Assembly: GCF_030908245.1 (NCBI RefSeq)
Contig: NZ_JAVFJJ010000002.1
Location: forward strand, 372,001-436,000
From: Sinomonas sp. ASV322
GTDB taxonomy: Bacteria; Actinomycetota; Actinomycetes; Actinomycetales; Micrococcaceae
Direction of reading: 5' to 3'
DNA length: 64,000 bases
In this document: positions 25,493 to 33,539 of the stretch, piece after piece
Position numbering within the stretch: the stretch's first letter is position 1
How the letters are laid out: the number at the start of each line of letters is the position of its first letter
The notes under the pieces: generated by a model
What the model was told of the DNA's origin: nothing
The model's database searches: none
What the model saw: only the letters and a program-made list of their open reading frames with translations
Made by a program: the position numbers and the translations under genes

Positions 25493-25529
25493 CCTTACGA
25501 TGTAAGGAACGATAGCCTTACGCTGTAAG
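25493..25529. promoter_or_regulatory. Two tandem TetR-type operators
   Basis: CCTTACGATGTAAGG (25493-25507) and CTTACGCTGTAAG (25517-25529) share CTTACG-x-TGTAAG and are centred 23 bases apart in the 76-base gap between the divergent MDR and TetR genes. The first has 6-bp arms. The adjacent TetR protein is the obvious candidate to bind both and repress both directions. Confidence 0.8.
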
Positions 25530-25549
25530 CACGTCAAGGGACGGAGAAC

Positions 25550-26206
25550 ATGGCGGGAGTGGCGCGGCGCGGGGCAGGCCTCAGCCGGGACGAGATCGTC
25601 GCGAAGGCGATCACCGTGGCAGACGCCGAGGGATTCGAACGCCTGAGCATGCGGCGGCTCGGAGACGCGCTCGGGGTCGAGGCCATGTCGCTCTACCACC
25701 ACATGCCCAACAAGATCGCCCTGCTCGACGCGATGGTCGACTGCGTGTTCGAGGAGATCACGCTCCCGGCAGGCACCGACTGGCAGGCCGGGATGCGCAC
25801 GCGCGCCCGCTCCCAGCGAGAAGCCCTTCGACGCCATCCGTGGGCCCTGCGCCTCCTCGAATCGCGCTCCGCCCCGGGGCCCGCGAACCTGCGCCATCAC
25901 GACGCCGTGCTGGGCTTCCTCCGCGGAGCGGGCTTCAGCATCCGCGCGGCCGGCCACGCGTACGCGCTCCTCGACGCCTTCGTCTACGGTTTCGCGGTCC
26001 AAGAGCAGGCGCTCCCGTTCGACGCCGAGACCGCCTCGGAGCTCGCGTCCTCGATGCTCGGCGGGGCTGCGGGAGCCGGATTTCCGCACCTCGCGGAGTT
26101 CATGCGGGCTGTCATCCTGCCGGGCGGCTACGACTTCGCCGACGAGTTCGACGTAGGCCTCGACCTCGTCCTCGATGCCCTCGAAAGCCTGCGGAAACGG
26201 CCCTGA
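25550..26206 (+). CDS. TetR/AcrR family repressor
   Basis: The 218-residue protein has an N-terminal HTH (LSRDEIVAKAITVADAEG through RRLGDALGVEAMSLYHHMPN, residues about 8-55), including the TetR-class VEAMSLYHH recognition region. A helical TetR_C-type ligand domain follows. The ATG at 25550 is 21 bases past the second operator. It probably represses itself and the divergent MDR reductase gene. Confidence 0.9.
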   Translation: MAGVARRGAGLSRDEIVAKAITVADAEGFERLSMRRLGDALGVEAMSLYHHMPNKIALLDAMVDCVFEEITLPAGTDWQAGMRTRARSQREALRRHPWALRLLESRSAPGPANLRHHDAVLGFLRGAGFSIRAAGHAYALLDAFVYGFAVQEQALPFDAETASELASSMLGGAAGAGFPHLAEFMRAVILPGGYDFADEFDVGLDLVLDALESLRKRP

Positions 26207-26291
26207 CTTCCCCCGGTGCGCCGCCACAGCTTTTACTCGCATCGGGTCTACCGTGAAATCAAAGGGGCAGTCCGGGTCGAAAGGGCAGATC

Positions 26292-27185
26292 GTGGCCGAA
26301 AGCGACACCCGGCTCAAGTCCTCCCTCGTCGGCGGGCGGTATCGTCTGCTCGAGGTTGCGGGCAGCGGAGCCATGGCTACAGTGCATCGCGCTCGCGACG
26401 AATTCCTCGGCCGCACGGTCGCGGTCAAGACGTTCCGTGCCCTCGCCCCGGACCACGAGGACGATCAGCGCCGCCGCGCCGAGATGGAAGTCCTCGCCCG
26501 GCTGAGCCACCCGAACCTCGTCCAGCTGTACGACGCCGGCCGGGAGGTCGCCGAAGACGGTGCCGAGCACGTCACCTACCTCGTCATGGAGTTCGTCGCG
26601 GGTGCCGACCTGCGCCGTCGGCTCGTCCAGGGACCGATGGACGACGACGACGTCCGCGGCCTGGGTGCCGACGTGGCCGGCGCGCTCTCCTACATGCACG
26701 AGCTCGGCATTGTGCACCGGGACATCAAGCCCGCGAACATCCTCGTCCCCGATGCGGTGCCGGGCGCGCGCTCACGCCGCCCCGCAAAGCTCACAGACTT
26801 CGGCATCGCGCGGGTCACGGACGGCGCGCGCCTGACCCTCACGAACGCGACCGTCGGAACCGCGAGCTACCTGAGCCCCGAGCAGGCGCGCGGCGAGGAG
26901 ATCGGCCCGGCGACGGACATCTATTCGCTCGGACTCGTCCTCCTCGAGTGCCTCACGGGGGTCATCGAGTTCCCGGGCAGCGCGGTCGAATCCGCCGTCG
27001 CCCGGCTCCTCCGCGACCCGCGCGTGCCGGAACGGCTCGGCGATCCCTGGGTCGGCCTCCTGCCCCGCATGACAGCCAAGGATCCCTCCGCGCGCCCCCG
27101 CGGAGACGAGGTCGCCGCCGTCCTGCGCATGCCGCCGAGCGTGCTCGGTGAACTCTCACGCCGTGGACGGAGGGTGACCCTGTGA
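26292..27185 (+). CDS. Eukaryotic-type Ser/Thr protein kinase
   Basis: The 297-residue kinase consists of little more than the catalytic domain: glycine loop GSGAMATVHRA (24-34), VAVK with Lys46, HRDIKPAN (142-149) with catalytic Asp144, DFG at 169-171, and GTASYLSPEQARGE at the activation segment. It has no transmembrane helix and no PASTA domain, unlike PknB. The GTG at 26292 is chosen because it begins 15 residues before the kinase fold. The stop overlaps the following lipoprotein gene by GTGA, suggesting a sensor or partner on the outside of the membrane. Confidence 0.88.
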   Translation: MAESDTRLKSSLVGGRYRLLEVAGSGAMATVHRARDEFLGRTVAVKTFRALAPDHEDDQRRRAEMEVLARLSHPNLVQLYDAGREVAEDGAEHVTYLVMEFVAGADLRRRLVQGPMDDDDVRGLGADVAGALSYMHELGIVHRDIKPANILVPDAVPGARSRRPAKLTDFGIARVTDGARLTLTNATVGTASYLSPEQARGEEIGPATDIYSLGLVLLECLTGVIEFPGSAVESAVARLLRDPRVPERLGDPWVGLLPRMTAKDPSARPRGDEVAAVLRMPPSVLGELSRRGRRVTL

Positions 27186-27568
27186 TCGCGAAGGCCCGCC
27201 GCCTCGCACCGACGGCGGCGGCTCTCGGCCTCACCGCGGCCGTGCTCGCGGGGTGCGGCCAGGCGCCGTCGGACCTCGATGCGCAGTTCGCCGCGGGCCT
27301 TCAGGCCTCGACCGATCGGGTGCGCAGCGAGGCGGCGGCGGGGCAGTACGCCGAGGCGCTCCACGACCTTTCCACGATCGAATCCCAGGCCAACGACGCC
27401 GCGACCCAGGGGAAGCTCAGTCCCGCCCGCAAGCAGGACGTCCTCGCCGCCGTCGCCCTCGTGCGCGCGGACCTCGAGACCCATGTCCCGCCGTCGCCCA
27501 CCGTCAGCCCGGCGGCCCCGACGCCGACCTCCGCGACGCGGAACCCAGGCCAACCACCCACGCCGTAG
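27182..27568 (+). CDS. Small putative lipoprotein, coupled to the kinase gene
   Basis: The 128-residue protein has a signal peptide ending in a lipobox (AAVLAGCGQ, Cys near residue 25), a helical middle (residues about 35-95) and a Pro/Thr-rich tail. The GTG start overlaps the kinase stop codon. Lipid attachment on the outer face of the membrane is expected. Function is unknown; the coupling suggests it works with the kinase, for example in envelope sensing. Confidence 0.75.
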   Translation: MIAKARRLAPTAAALGLTAAVLAGCGQAPSDLDAQFAAGLQASTDRVRSEAAAGQYAEALHDLSTIESQANDAATQGKLSPARKQDVLAAVALVRADLETHVPPSPTVSPAAPTPTSATRNPGQPPTP

Positions 27569-27613
27569 CGGCCGGGAACACCGCCCCCACGGGAGCCACT
27601 TCCTCAGCGAGCC

Positions 27614-28828
27614 TCATGGTGTTCGCAGGGAGGACCGCCCGAGCGTCGAGCGGGGTACGAGGCCGTCCTCGCCCAACGCGAGGTGTGCGAATCGGCGGCC
27701 GATCTCGGCGTAGAGATCGGCGTCGGGGTGGAGAGAATCCGGCAGCGGGTGGCGCGCGAGGTCGGCTGGACCATAGAGGGCGAGTCCGTCGAGGTAGGCG
27801 ATGTTCTCGCCCGCGCTGCGCCGCACGTCGACGACGTGCTCGACGTGTCCGCGGGAGGCGGCGAGCGTGAGCGCTCCCCTGCCGACGTCGGCGAGGTCTC
27901 CGTTGGTGTGGCAGCGGATGCCTCCATCCGCGAGGAATTCAACGTCGCTCGGCCCGGGGGTGTCGTCGCTTCCGGGCCACAGGATGGAGGAGGCGAGCAC
28001 GATCGGTGTATCGGGATGCCCCCGCCGGACGCGGTCCAGGAAGCCGTGGAGTGCCGGGACGAAGGTGCGCTGATCCATCGACCGGGCGCCGACGATGTTG
28101 ACCCCCACCTTGAGCGAGATGACGTCGGCGGGCGCGGCGGCGATCGAATCCGCGACAAACGGATCCAGCATGCACTGGCCCCCGAAGCCGAGATTGATGA
28201 GGTCGAGGCCGGCGATCGCGGCGGAGACGACGGGCCATACGCTCGTGGGCAGCGCCGGTTCGACACAGTGGCTGATCGAGCTGCCGTGGTGGATCCAGAC
28301 CGGCTGGCCAGTCTCTGCGGCCGCGAACACCGGGGCGTCGCCGCCGACGTCGAGCAGGTCGATGATCACCCCTTGCGGGAGGAACACCGTGACTGTCTTC
28401 TCCCCCACGGGCAGCGAATCGAACTCGACGAGTGACGAGGCGCTGTGCGCTACGGTCGTCGCGTCGTCGCCCGCGACCGAGACGTGCAGCACGTGATTGA
28501 TGGGAGCCTCGGCCGTTGCGACCGTCACGCCGTCGATCTGGGCGACGAACCGGTTGCGTGGCCGCGGTATGTCCCCGATCTGGATGTGGGTGCACCGGAC
28601 ACGGAGGGCGGCCCGCGAACCTGTCGTTTCCATTCGGAGACGCACGCCGCTCGCGGCCGAGGCGATGGCGCGCAGGTTCTCGCCGGCGGGCGGAAAGTGC
28701 GACCAGTGATGCACGGGGATTCGGACGGGGCGCACTCCGCCGGGTACGGAAACCAAGTCGAGATGGCCCTCGATGCGGACACTGCCGCCTGGCAGGGAGA
28801 GGACCTCCCCGCACGTTGCCGCCGTCAT
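27614..28828 (-). CDS. SGNH/GDSL-type esterase with N-terminal beta-sandwich
   Basis: The 404-residue protein has a beta-rich N-terminal half (about 1-165) and a SGNH hydrolase half. It shows block I HHGSSISHC with the nucleophile Ser at 183/184, block II Gly in INLGFGGQC, block III Asn in KVGVNIVG, and DxxH in LPDSLHPDADLY near residue 370. No signal peptide is seen. It is the last of three coupled genes (its ATG overlaps the upstream stop as ATGA). It probably removes acyl groups, for instance from carbohydrate or polyol esters. Substrate unknown. Confidence 0.82.
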   Translation of the reverse strand: MTAATCGEVLSLPGGSVRIEGHLDLVSVPGGVRPVRIPVHHWSHFPPAGENLRAIASAASGVRLRMETTGSRAALRVRCTHIQIGDIPRPRNRFVAQIDGVTVATAEAPINHVLHVSVAGDDATTVAHSASSLVEFDSLPVGEKTVTVFLPQGVIIDLLDVGGDAPVFAAAETGQPVWIHHGSSISHCVEPALPTSVWPVVSAAIAGLDLINLGFGGQCMLDPFVADSIAAAPADVISLKVGVNIVGARSMDQRTFVPALHGFLDRVRRGHPDTPIVLASSILWPGSDDTPGPSDVEFLADGGIRCHTNGDLADVGRGALTLAASRGHVEHVVDVRRSAGENIAYLDGLALYGPADLARHPLPDSLHPDADLYAEIGRRFAHLALGEDGLVPRSTLGRSSLRTP

Positions 28829-29613
28829 TCGTTCACCCTCAGCGTCGCGTGCCGGCTGATGAAGTCCCCCGTGTGGGCGATGACCTGGTCACGTTGGGGA
28901 AGCTGCGCCCAGCCGTGGTCGGCGCCTTCGACAACGATCAGCTCGCCTCGCTCGCCATAGACCTGCAGGTAGCGCTCGGCGTAGGAGAGCGGAATGAAGT
29001 CCGCGGTTCCGTGGAGGAGGCGAACTGGCCCGGCGTAGGCGGCCGCGCGGCCGTAGACGTCGAACGACTCCGCGTCGTCGCGCATCGCCGGGCCCATCCG
29101 CATGCCGAGGAAGTCGAAGTATCCCTCGGAATCCAAGGTTTCCAGGGAGCGTCCCTGCAGGGTGCCGCTGCGGATCTCGTCCGCGAACATCGCTGCGGTC
29201 GACCACATCGTCAGGGAGCGAAGCGGCAGCGCCGACTCCGCAGCGACCACGGACGCGATGACCGATCCAAGGCTCATGCCGACAAGATGCAGATTGCCCG
29301 CATCGACGTCATCGAGGTCGGCGATGGCCGCCAGGACGTCGTGCGCCTGGCGGACATCCAGCGAGACGGACGTATCGAAGAACTCGCCGTCGCTCTCGCC
29401 GTGGCCTGCGCGGTCGTAGGCGATGACTCCGATGCCAGTCGCGGCGAGTCGGCGCGCAAGGGTGACGAACAGACAGGTCGTTTCGACCCGCGAGTTCCCG
29501 AAGCCGTGGAAGAGCACTGCGGTCGGGCCCGGCTCGGGCGGCGGCGGCGAGTAGTGGGTGCCGCGCAGGCAGAGCCCGTCCACGATGGTCTGAAATGGCC
29601 GAATCACGGTCAT
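28825..29613 (-). CDS. Alpha/beta hydrolase
   Basis: The 262-residue protein has the oxyanion segment LFHGFGNSR, DRAGHGES after strand 4, the nucleophile elbow GMSLG (Ser114), LHGTADFIP carrying the acid and EGADHGW carrying the catalytic His. The ATG at 29613 overlaps the MFS stop (ATGA) and its own stop overlaps the SGNH start, so it is translated as part of one unit. It is probably a cytosolic esterase or peptidase-like hydrolase acting on the compound imported by the MFS protein. Confidence 0.85.
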   Translation of the reverse strand: MTVIRPFQTIVDGLCLRGTHYSPPPPEPGPTAVLFHGFGNSRVETTCLFVTLARRLAATGIGVIAYDRAGHGESDGEFFDTSVSLDVRQAHDVLAAIADLDDVDAGNLHLVGMSLGSVIASVVAAESALPLRSLTMWSTAAMFADEIRSGTLQGRSLETLDSEGYFDFLGMRMGPAMRDDAESFDVYGRAAAYAGPVRLLHGTADFIPLSYAERYLQVYGERGELIVVEGADHGWAQLPQRDQVIAHTGDFISRHATLRVNE

Positions 29614-30935
29614 GACTGTTCTCCCTCCCGAACGGGGGTCGCGTCGAGTTCGCCCTGCGGGGAGACAAGCGCCGACTCGAGGTCGAATTCGTTGCGCGCG
29701 TTTCGCCGGAACCCAAGCCAGCCGATGAAGAACCCTGCGCCTGCGAGGACTGACACGCCGACGTACAGGGCGCTCGGGTTGAGCAGGACGAGTGCCGGAG
29801 TGACGATGTTCAGTCCGGCGGTTGCGAACCGGGAGACGGCGTAGACGGTTCCCTGCGCAGTGGCCCGCAGCATGGTCGGGAACGATTCCTGGGTCCAGAC
29901 CTTCATGATCGTCTCGAAGCAGAAGGCGCTGAAGAACACGGTGGCCACCGTGGAGACGATGAGCGCGGGCAAGCTGAATCCGAAGATGACGGGAAGCAGG
30001 TTCGCGAGGACGACGCCGATGGAGCCCACCACGTAGTAGGACATCCGAAGTTTCGTGTCGACGACGGCCATGAACCAGATCGCGGCGACGATTGCGGCGG
30101 GCATGGCCAGAGTGGTCCATGAGTTGTACTCCGCGATCGAGGCGCCCGTGATGTTGACCGCGACGAAGGTGCCGAAGCTTCCGGCGACGCTCGTGGCCAT
30201 CGCGGCCAGCGCGTAGTAGCCGATCAGGGTGAAGAACGGGCGACGGTACGGGACTTGCCCGAAGTCGCGGAGGCGAACCCGCTCGGCGCGAACGGTGTGG
30301 ATTCCGGCGCGATGCTCGTCGCGCGCGGTGAGCCAGGACGCCGACTCGGGAATCGTCAGTCGGAGGAGGAACACGCCAAGGGCCACCGCCGCGAAGGTGC
30401 CGAAGATGACCAGACCGCCCGCGGGACCGGAGGCACCGAAGTTGATGGCCAGCAGCACGGCGAGGAGGATGCCGAAACCGCCCAACAGGTTCGAGAACAC
30501 GAGGATCTTGCCGCGATTGCGGTCGTTGGCCGCCTCAGAGATCGTCGCGAGGGCGACCGGGAGATCGGCACCCACACCGATGCCGATGAGAGACACGCCG
30601 ATGAGGAGGGTTGGAAGAGCCACGCCCAGGAGAGGAATGGCGGCGCCGACAGCGGTGACGGCCATGGTGACGAGGAAGACCGTGCGGCGGCCCCAGTGGT
30701 CGCCCAACCTGCCGCCCAACAGCGATCCGATCGCCACGCCTGCGGTGAGCGCACCCGTGAGCAGACCGACCTCTGTTGGGGAGAGGCCCGGCATGTCGGG
30801 CTTGAGCGCCTGGAACAGCACCAGCGCGATCGGAATTCCGGTCGTGATGCCGGTATCCACGAACGTGGCCAGGCCGCAAACGACACCGACCCACCACGCA
30901 TTCGGGGCCGGCCTGACCGTACCTGATGTGGACAT
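29610..30935 (-). CDS. MFS transporter
   Basis: The 441-residue protein has about 12 transmembrane segments and the MFS loop motif GGRLGDHWGRR after TM2. PESASWLTARDEH occurs between the halves, as in sugar/organic-acid porters. The ATG at 30935 has GGGAG upstream; the frame extends further but only across the operator. A palindromic LacI-type operator overlapping TTGACA lies 80-105 bases upstream. It is probably an importer for the substrate of the two downstream hydrolases. Confidence 0.87.
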   Translation of the reverse strand: MSTSGTVRPAPNAWWVGVVCGLATFVDTGITTGIPIALVLFQALKPDMPGLSPTEVGLLTGALTAGVAIGSLLGGRLGDHWGRRTVFLVTMAVTAVGAAIPLLGVALPTLLIGVSLIGIGVGADLPVALATISEAANDRNRGKILVFSNLLGGFGILLAVLLAINFGASGPAGGLVIFGTFAAVALGVFLLRLTIPESASWLTARDEHRAGIHTVRAERVRLRDFGQVPYRRPFFTLIGYYALAAMATSVAGSFGTFVAVNITGASIAEYNSWTTLAMPAAIVAAIWFMAVVDTKLRMSYYVVGSIGVVLANLLPVIFGFSLPALIVSTVATVFFSAFCFETIMKVWTQESFPTMLRATAQGTVYAVSRFATAGLNIVTPALVLLNPSALYVGVSVLAGAGFFIGWLGFRRNARNEFDLESALVSPQGELDATPVREGEQS

Positions 30936-31013
30936 GCGAATACTCCCTCGTAGTCGGATTGTCGAACGGAGCGCCACGAACGAACCAGAGAATCTCGTCG
31001 GCGTCAAATCATG

Positions 31014-31040
31014 GTGCTATACCGATATAGCACATGTCAA
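31014..31040 (-). promoter_or_regulatory. LacI-type operator beside a TTGACA -35 element
   Basis: GTGCTATA (31014-31021) and TATAGCAC (31026-31033) are perfect 8-bp arms around CCGA, with the symmetry centre on the CG step at 31023-31024, as in LacI-family operators. On the minus strand TTGACA (31035-31040) directly precedes it, so a bound repressor would block the MFS-hydrolase promoter. The LacI gene just upstream is the likely partner. Confidence 0.75.
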
Positions 31041-31085
31041 GATCAATAGTTGTAAAAATAAACAATCTTGTGGACCGCTCCGGGC

Positions 31086-32165
31086 TCAGCGGGCTGAGGA
31101 CGGTGCGGAGATGGAATGGCCAGGCGACAGCGTCATCGGCACGCGATGAACGCGCGGAGCGGCCGTGCCGTCGAGCAACAGCTGGGCCGCGAGCCGGCCC
31201 AGCTGTTCGTGCGGCAGAGCCACGGAAGTCAGTGTGGGCCGGACGGCCGTCGTGAGAGGGCTGCCGTCGAACGCCATCACCGACACGTCGTCGGGGACCC
31301 GCATGCCCGCCTCCTGAAGCGCCAGGCACGCGCCGACCCCGACCGCGTCGTTGATGCAGATGAGGGCGGACGGGGTGGCGCCCGAGGCGACGAGCTTCGC
31401 AACGCTGCTGTAGCCGTTGGCCACATCCCAGTCATCGGCGATCGCCACGCTGCCCGCGAGCTCGGTGCCGGCCGCGGCGAGCGCCCCGTCGATCCCCTGA
31501 AGCCTCTCCGGGAGCGCGAGGGGACTCCAGCTGTGCCAGGCGGCGCCCCCTGTGGTCCCTGGGGGGAAAATCCCGACGAACCAGATGCGATCGCGGTGTC
31601 CGGCGGCGAGCAGAGCCGAGGCCGCTGTCGCCCCGGCACCGACCTCGTCCGGGATGACCGCCGCGGTGTCTGGGTCATCCGACACGCAGTTCAAGAGAAC
31701 GAAGGGTACGTTTCGCAGCAGTTCCGGGACGGCGATGGTTCGGGTGAACATCGACCCGTAGATGATTCCGTCGACGTCTCGGTTGATGAGGCTCCGCAGC
31801 AACTTCGACTCGAGTGACGGCTCTCCCTGGGTGTCCACCGTGTAGAGCAGCGTGTCAGCGTCGTGAAGCGACTCGAGTACGCCACGTACCATCGCGTTCG
31901 CGAACGACGTCGTGCCGATGAAGTCGGACACGAGTGCGACCGTACCCGACCTGCCGGTGCGTAACGTCTTGGCCGTCGCGTTGGGGCTGTATCCGAGTTC
32001 GTCGGCCGCACGGCGGACTCGAGTGAAGGTATCGGCTGAAAGCCGTAGATCAGTTCGACCGTTGAGTACGAAGGAGACGGTGGACCGTGAGACGCCTGCG
32101 CGTTTGGCCACCTCAGTCAGGGTCACGCGGCGATCGCCGCGCAGACCTTGGCTGCGCCCGTCCAT
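31086..32165 (-). CDS. LacI family transcriptional regulator
   Basis: The 359-residue protein has an N-terminal HTH (VTLTEVAKRAGVSRSTVSFV) and a periplasmic-binding-like sensor domain. AGGAGAG precedes the ATG at 32165. It lies on the same strand, directly upstream of the MFS-hydrolase-SGNH genes, with a strong palindrome in the intervening 150 bases. It most likely represses that unit until an inducer related to the transported ester or glycoside is present. Confidence 0.9.
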   Translation of the reverse strand: MDGRSQGLRGDRRVTLTEVAKRAGVSRSTVSFVLNGRTDLRLSADTFTRVRRAADELGYSPNATAKTLRTGRSGTVALVSDFIGTTSFANAMVRGVLESLHDADTLLYTVDTQGEPSLESKLLRSLINRDVDGIIYGSMFTRTIAVPELLRNVPFVLLNCVSDDPDTAAVIPDEVGAGATAASALLAAGHRDRIWFVGIFPPGTTGGAAWHSWSPLALPERLQGIDGALAAAGTELAGSVAIADDWDVANGYSSVAKLVASGATPSALICINDAVGVGACLALQEAGMRVPDDVSVMAFDGSPLTTAVRPTLTSVALPHEQLGRLAAQLLLDGTAAPRVHRVPMTLSPGHSISAPSSAR

Positions 32166-32252
32166 CTGTTCTCTCCTCTTGCCCCTCCCAGCATAGGCGG
32201 CGTTCGGGTGGCGCAGGGACGGCCCGCCGATGCCCGGCCCTAGACTGACCGC

Positions 32253-33429
32253 ATGCCTCTAGCAGTCACGGGTGCCATCCTGCTCGCCGTCGGACTTGCG
32301 GCGGTGGCTTCGGGGCTGCTCCCGTGGGCTGCCCTCGGCGCGCTTGCTGACCGCGTGGTGCCGATTCTTGTGTTCGTCGCCGCCATCACGGTGGTGACGG
32401 AGCTACTCAACGCGTCCGGGCTGTTCGAGTGGATCGCCCAGCAGTTTCGTCGTTGGGGCCGCGGCCGGGCGTGGACGCTCTGGGGCCTCGTCACGGCGCT
32501 CTCGCTCGCGGCAACCGTGTTCCTCTCCCTTGACACGACGGCGGTCCTCCTGACGCCGATCGTCGTGATCCTCGCGCGCCGCTGTGGGCTTGCCCCGCTG
32601 CCGTTCGCACTCACGGCCGTGTGGCTCGCAAATACCGGGTCGCTGCTCCTGCCCGTTTCGAACCTCACGAATCTGCTCGCGCTGAACACCCTCGGAGGCG
32701 CCTCTCCGGCGGCGTTCGCTGCACGCATGGCGTTGCCCGCTGCATGGTGCGCATTAGTGCCATCCGTCGCCGTGGCCCTGTTGTTCCGGAAGGAACTGGC
32801 CCGACGGTACGCCTCGCAGCCCCCGGCCCCTGTGCCCGTCGACGCGGACGATCCCCCGGCCGGCGCGGCACTGCTGAGGATCGGGGGGGGTCGTGCTCGC
32901 ACTCCTGCTCCCCGCGCTCGTCTCAGGCATCCCGGTCTGGATCCCGTCACTCGCGGCGGCCGCCCTCCTCGTCGCGGCATTCTGGTTGATGCGGCGCTCG
33001 GCGCTTTCCTGGTCGCTCGTGCCGTGGCAGCTCATCCTCTTCGCCAGCGGGCTCTTCGTGGTCATGGAGTCGCTCCGCGGTCTCGGGGCGCAGGCCGTTG
33101 CGGCTGGCCTCTTGGGCTCCGGCGACGGGCCGTTCGATCTGGTCAGGGTGGCCGCTGTGGGCGCGCTCGGCGCGAACGTGATCAACAACCTGCCCGCATA
33201 TCTTGCATTGGAGCAGGCCGCTGGCGGACAGGCCCGCCTCGCGGCACTCCTTGTGGGCGTCAACGTCGGTTCGCTCATCACCCCGTGGGCTTCGCTCGCG
33301 ACGCTCATCTGGCATGAACAGCTCCGCAGGCTCGGCGTGCGCATCTCGTGGTGGGGCTATGCGGCCGCCGGACTCATCCTCGTGCCTGTCATGATCGTCC
33401 CGGCGGCGCTGCTCGCGTCTCTCGCGTGA
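32253..33429 (+). pseudogene. SLC13/ArsB-like ion transporter split by a frameshift at a G8 run
   Basis: The first 213 codons (from the ATG at 32253) encode an ArsB/NhaD/SLC13-type membrane protein with SLDTTAVLLTPIVV and LANTGSLLLPVSNLTNLLAL. At the eight-G run 32883-32890 the reading frame shifts. The rest of the transporter (LLLPALVSGIPVWIPSLAAA through NVINNLPAYLALEQA and VGVNVGSLITPW) continues in another frame to 33429. With seven Gs the two parts would join into one protein of about 391 residues. This may be a real mutation, a phase-variable tract or a sequencing error. Substrate could be arsenite, an anion or Na+. Confidence 0.82.
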
Positions 33430-33539
33430 GCAGCACCGCGGTCCTGCCGGTTGTGCCCACCGGTCCCCGCACGGGCGCATCGCGCCGCGCCTTGGCGCAG
33501 GGTTAGGCCGGCCGGGCTCCTACACTCAACCGCGAAACT

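Noticed and set aside
33430-33539. Terminator between the ion transporter and the CoA ligase
   Set aside because: Some GC-rich self-complementarity (GCGCCGCGCCTTGGCGC) is present, but no stem of convincing length or T tract.
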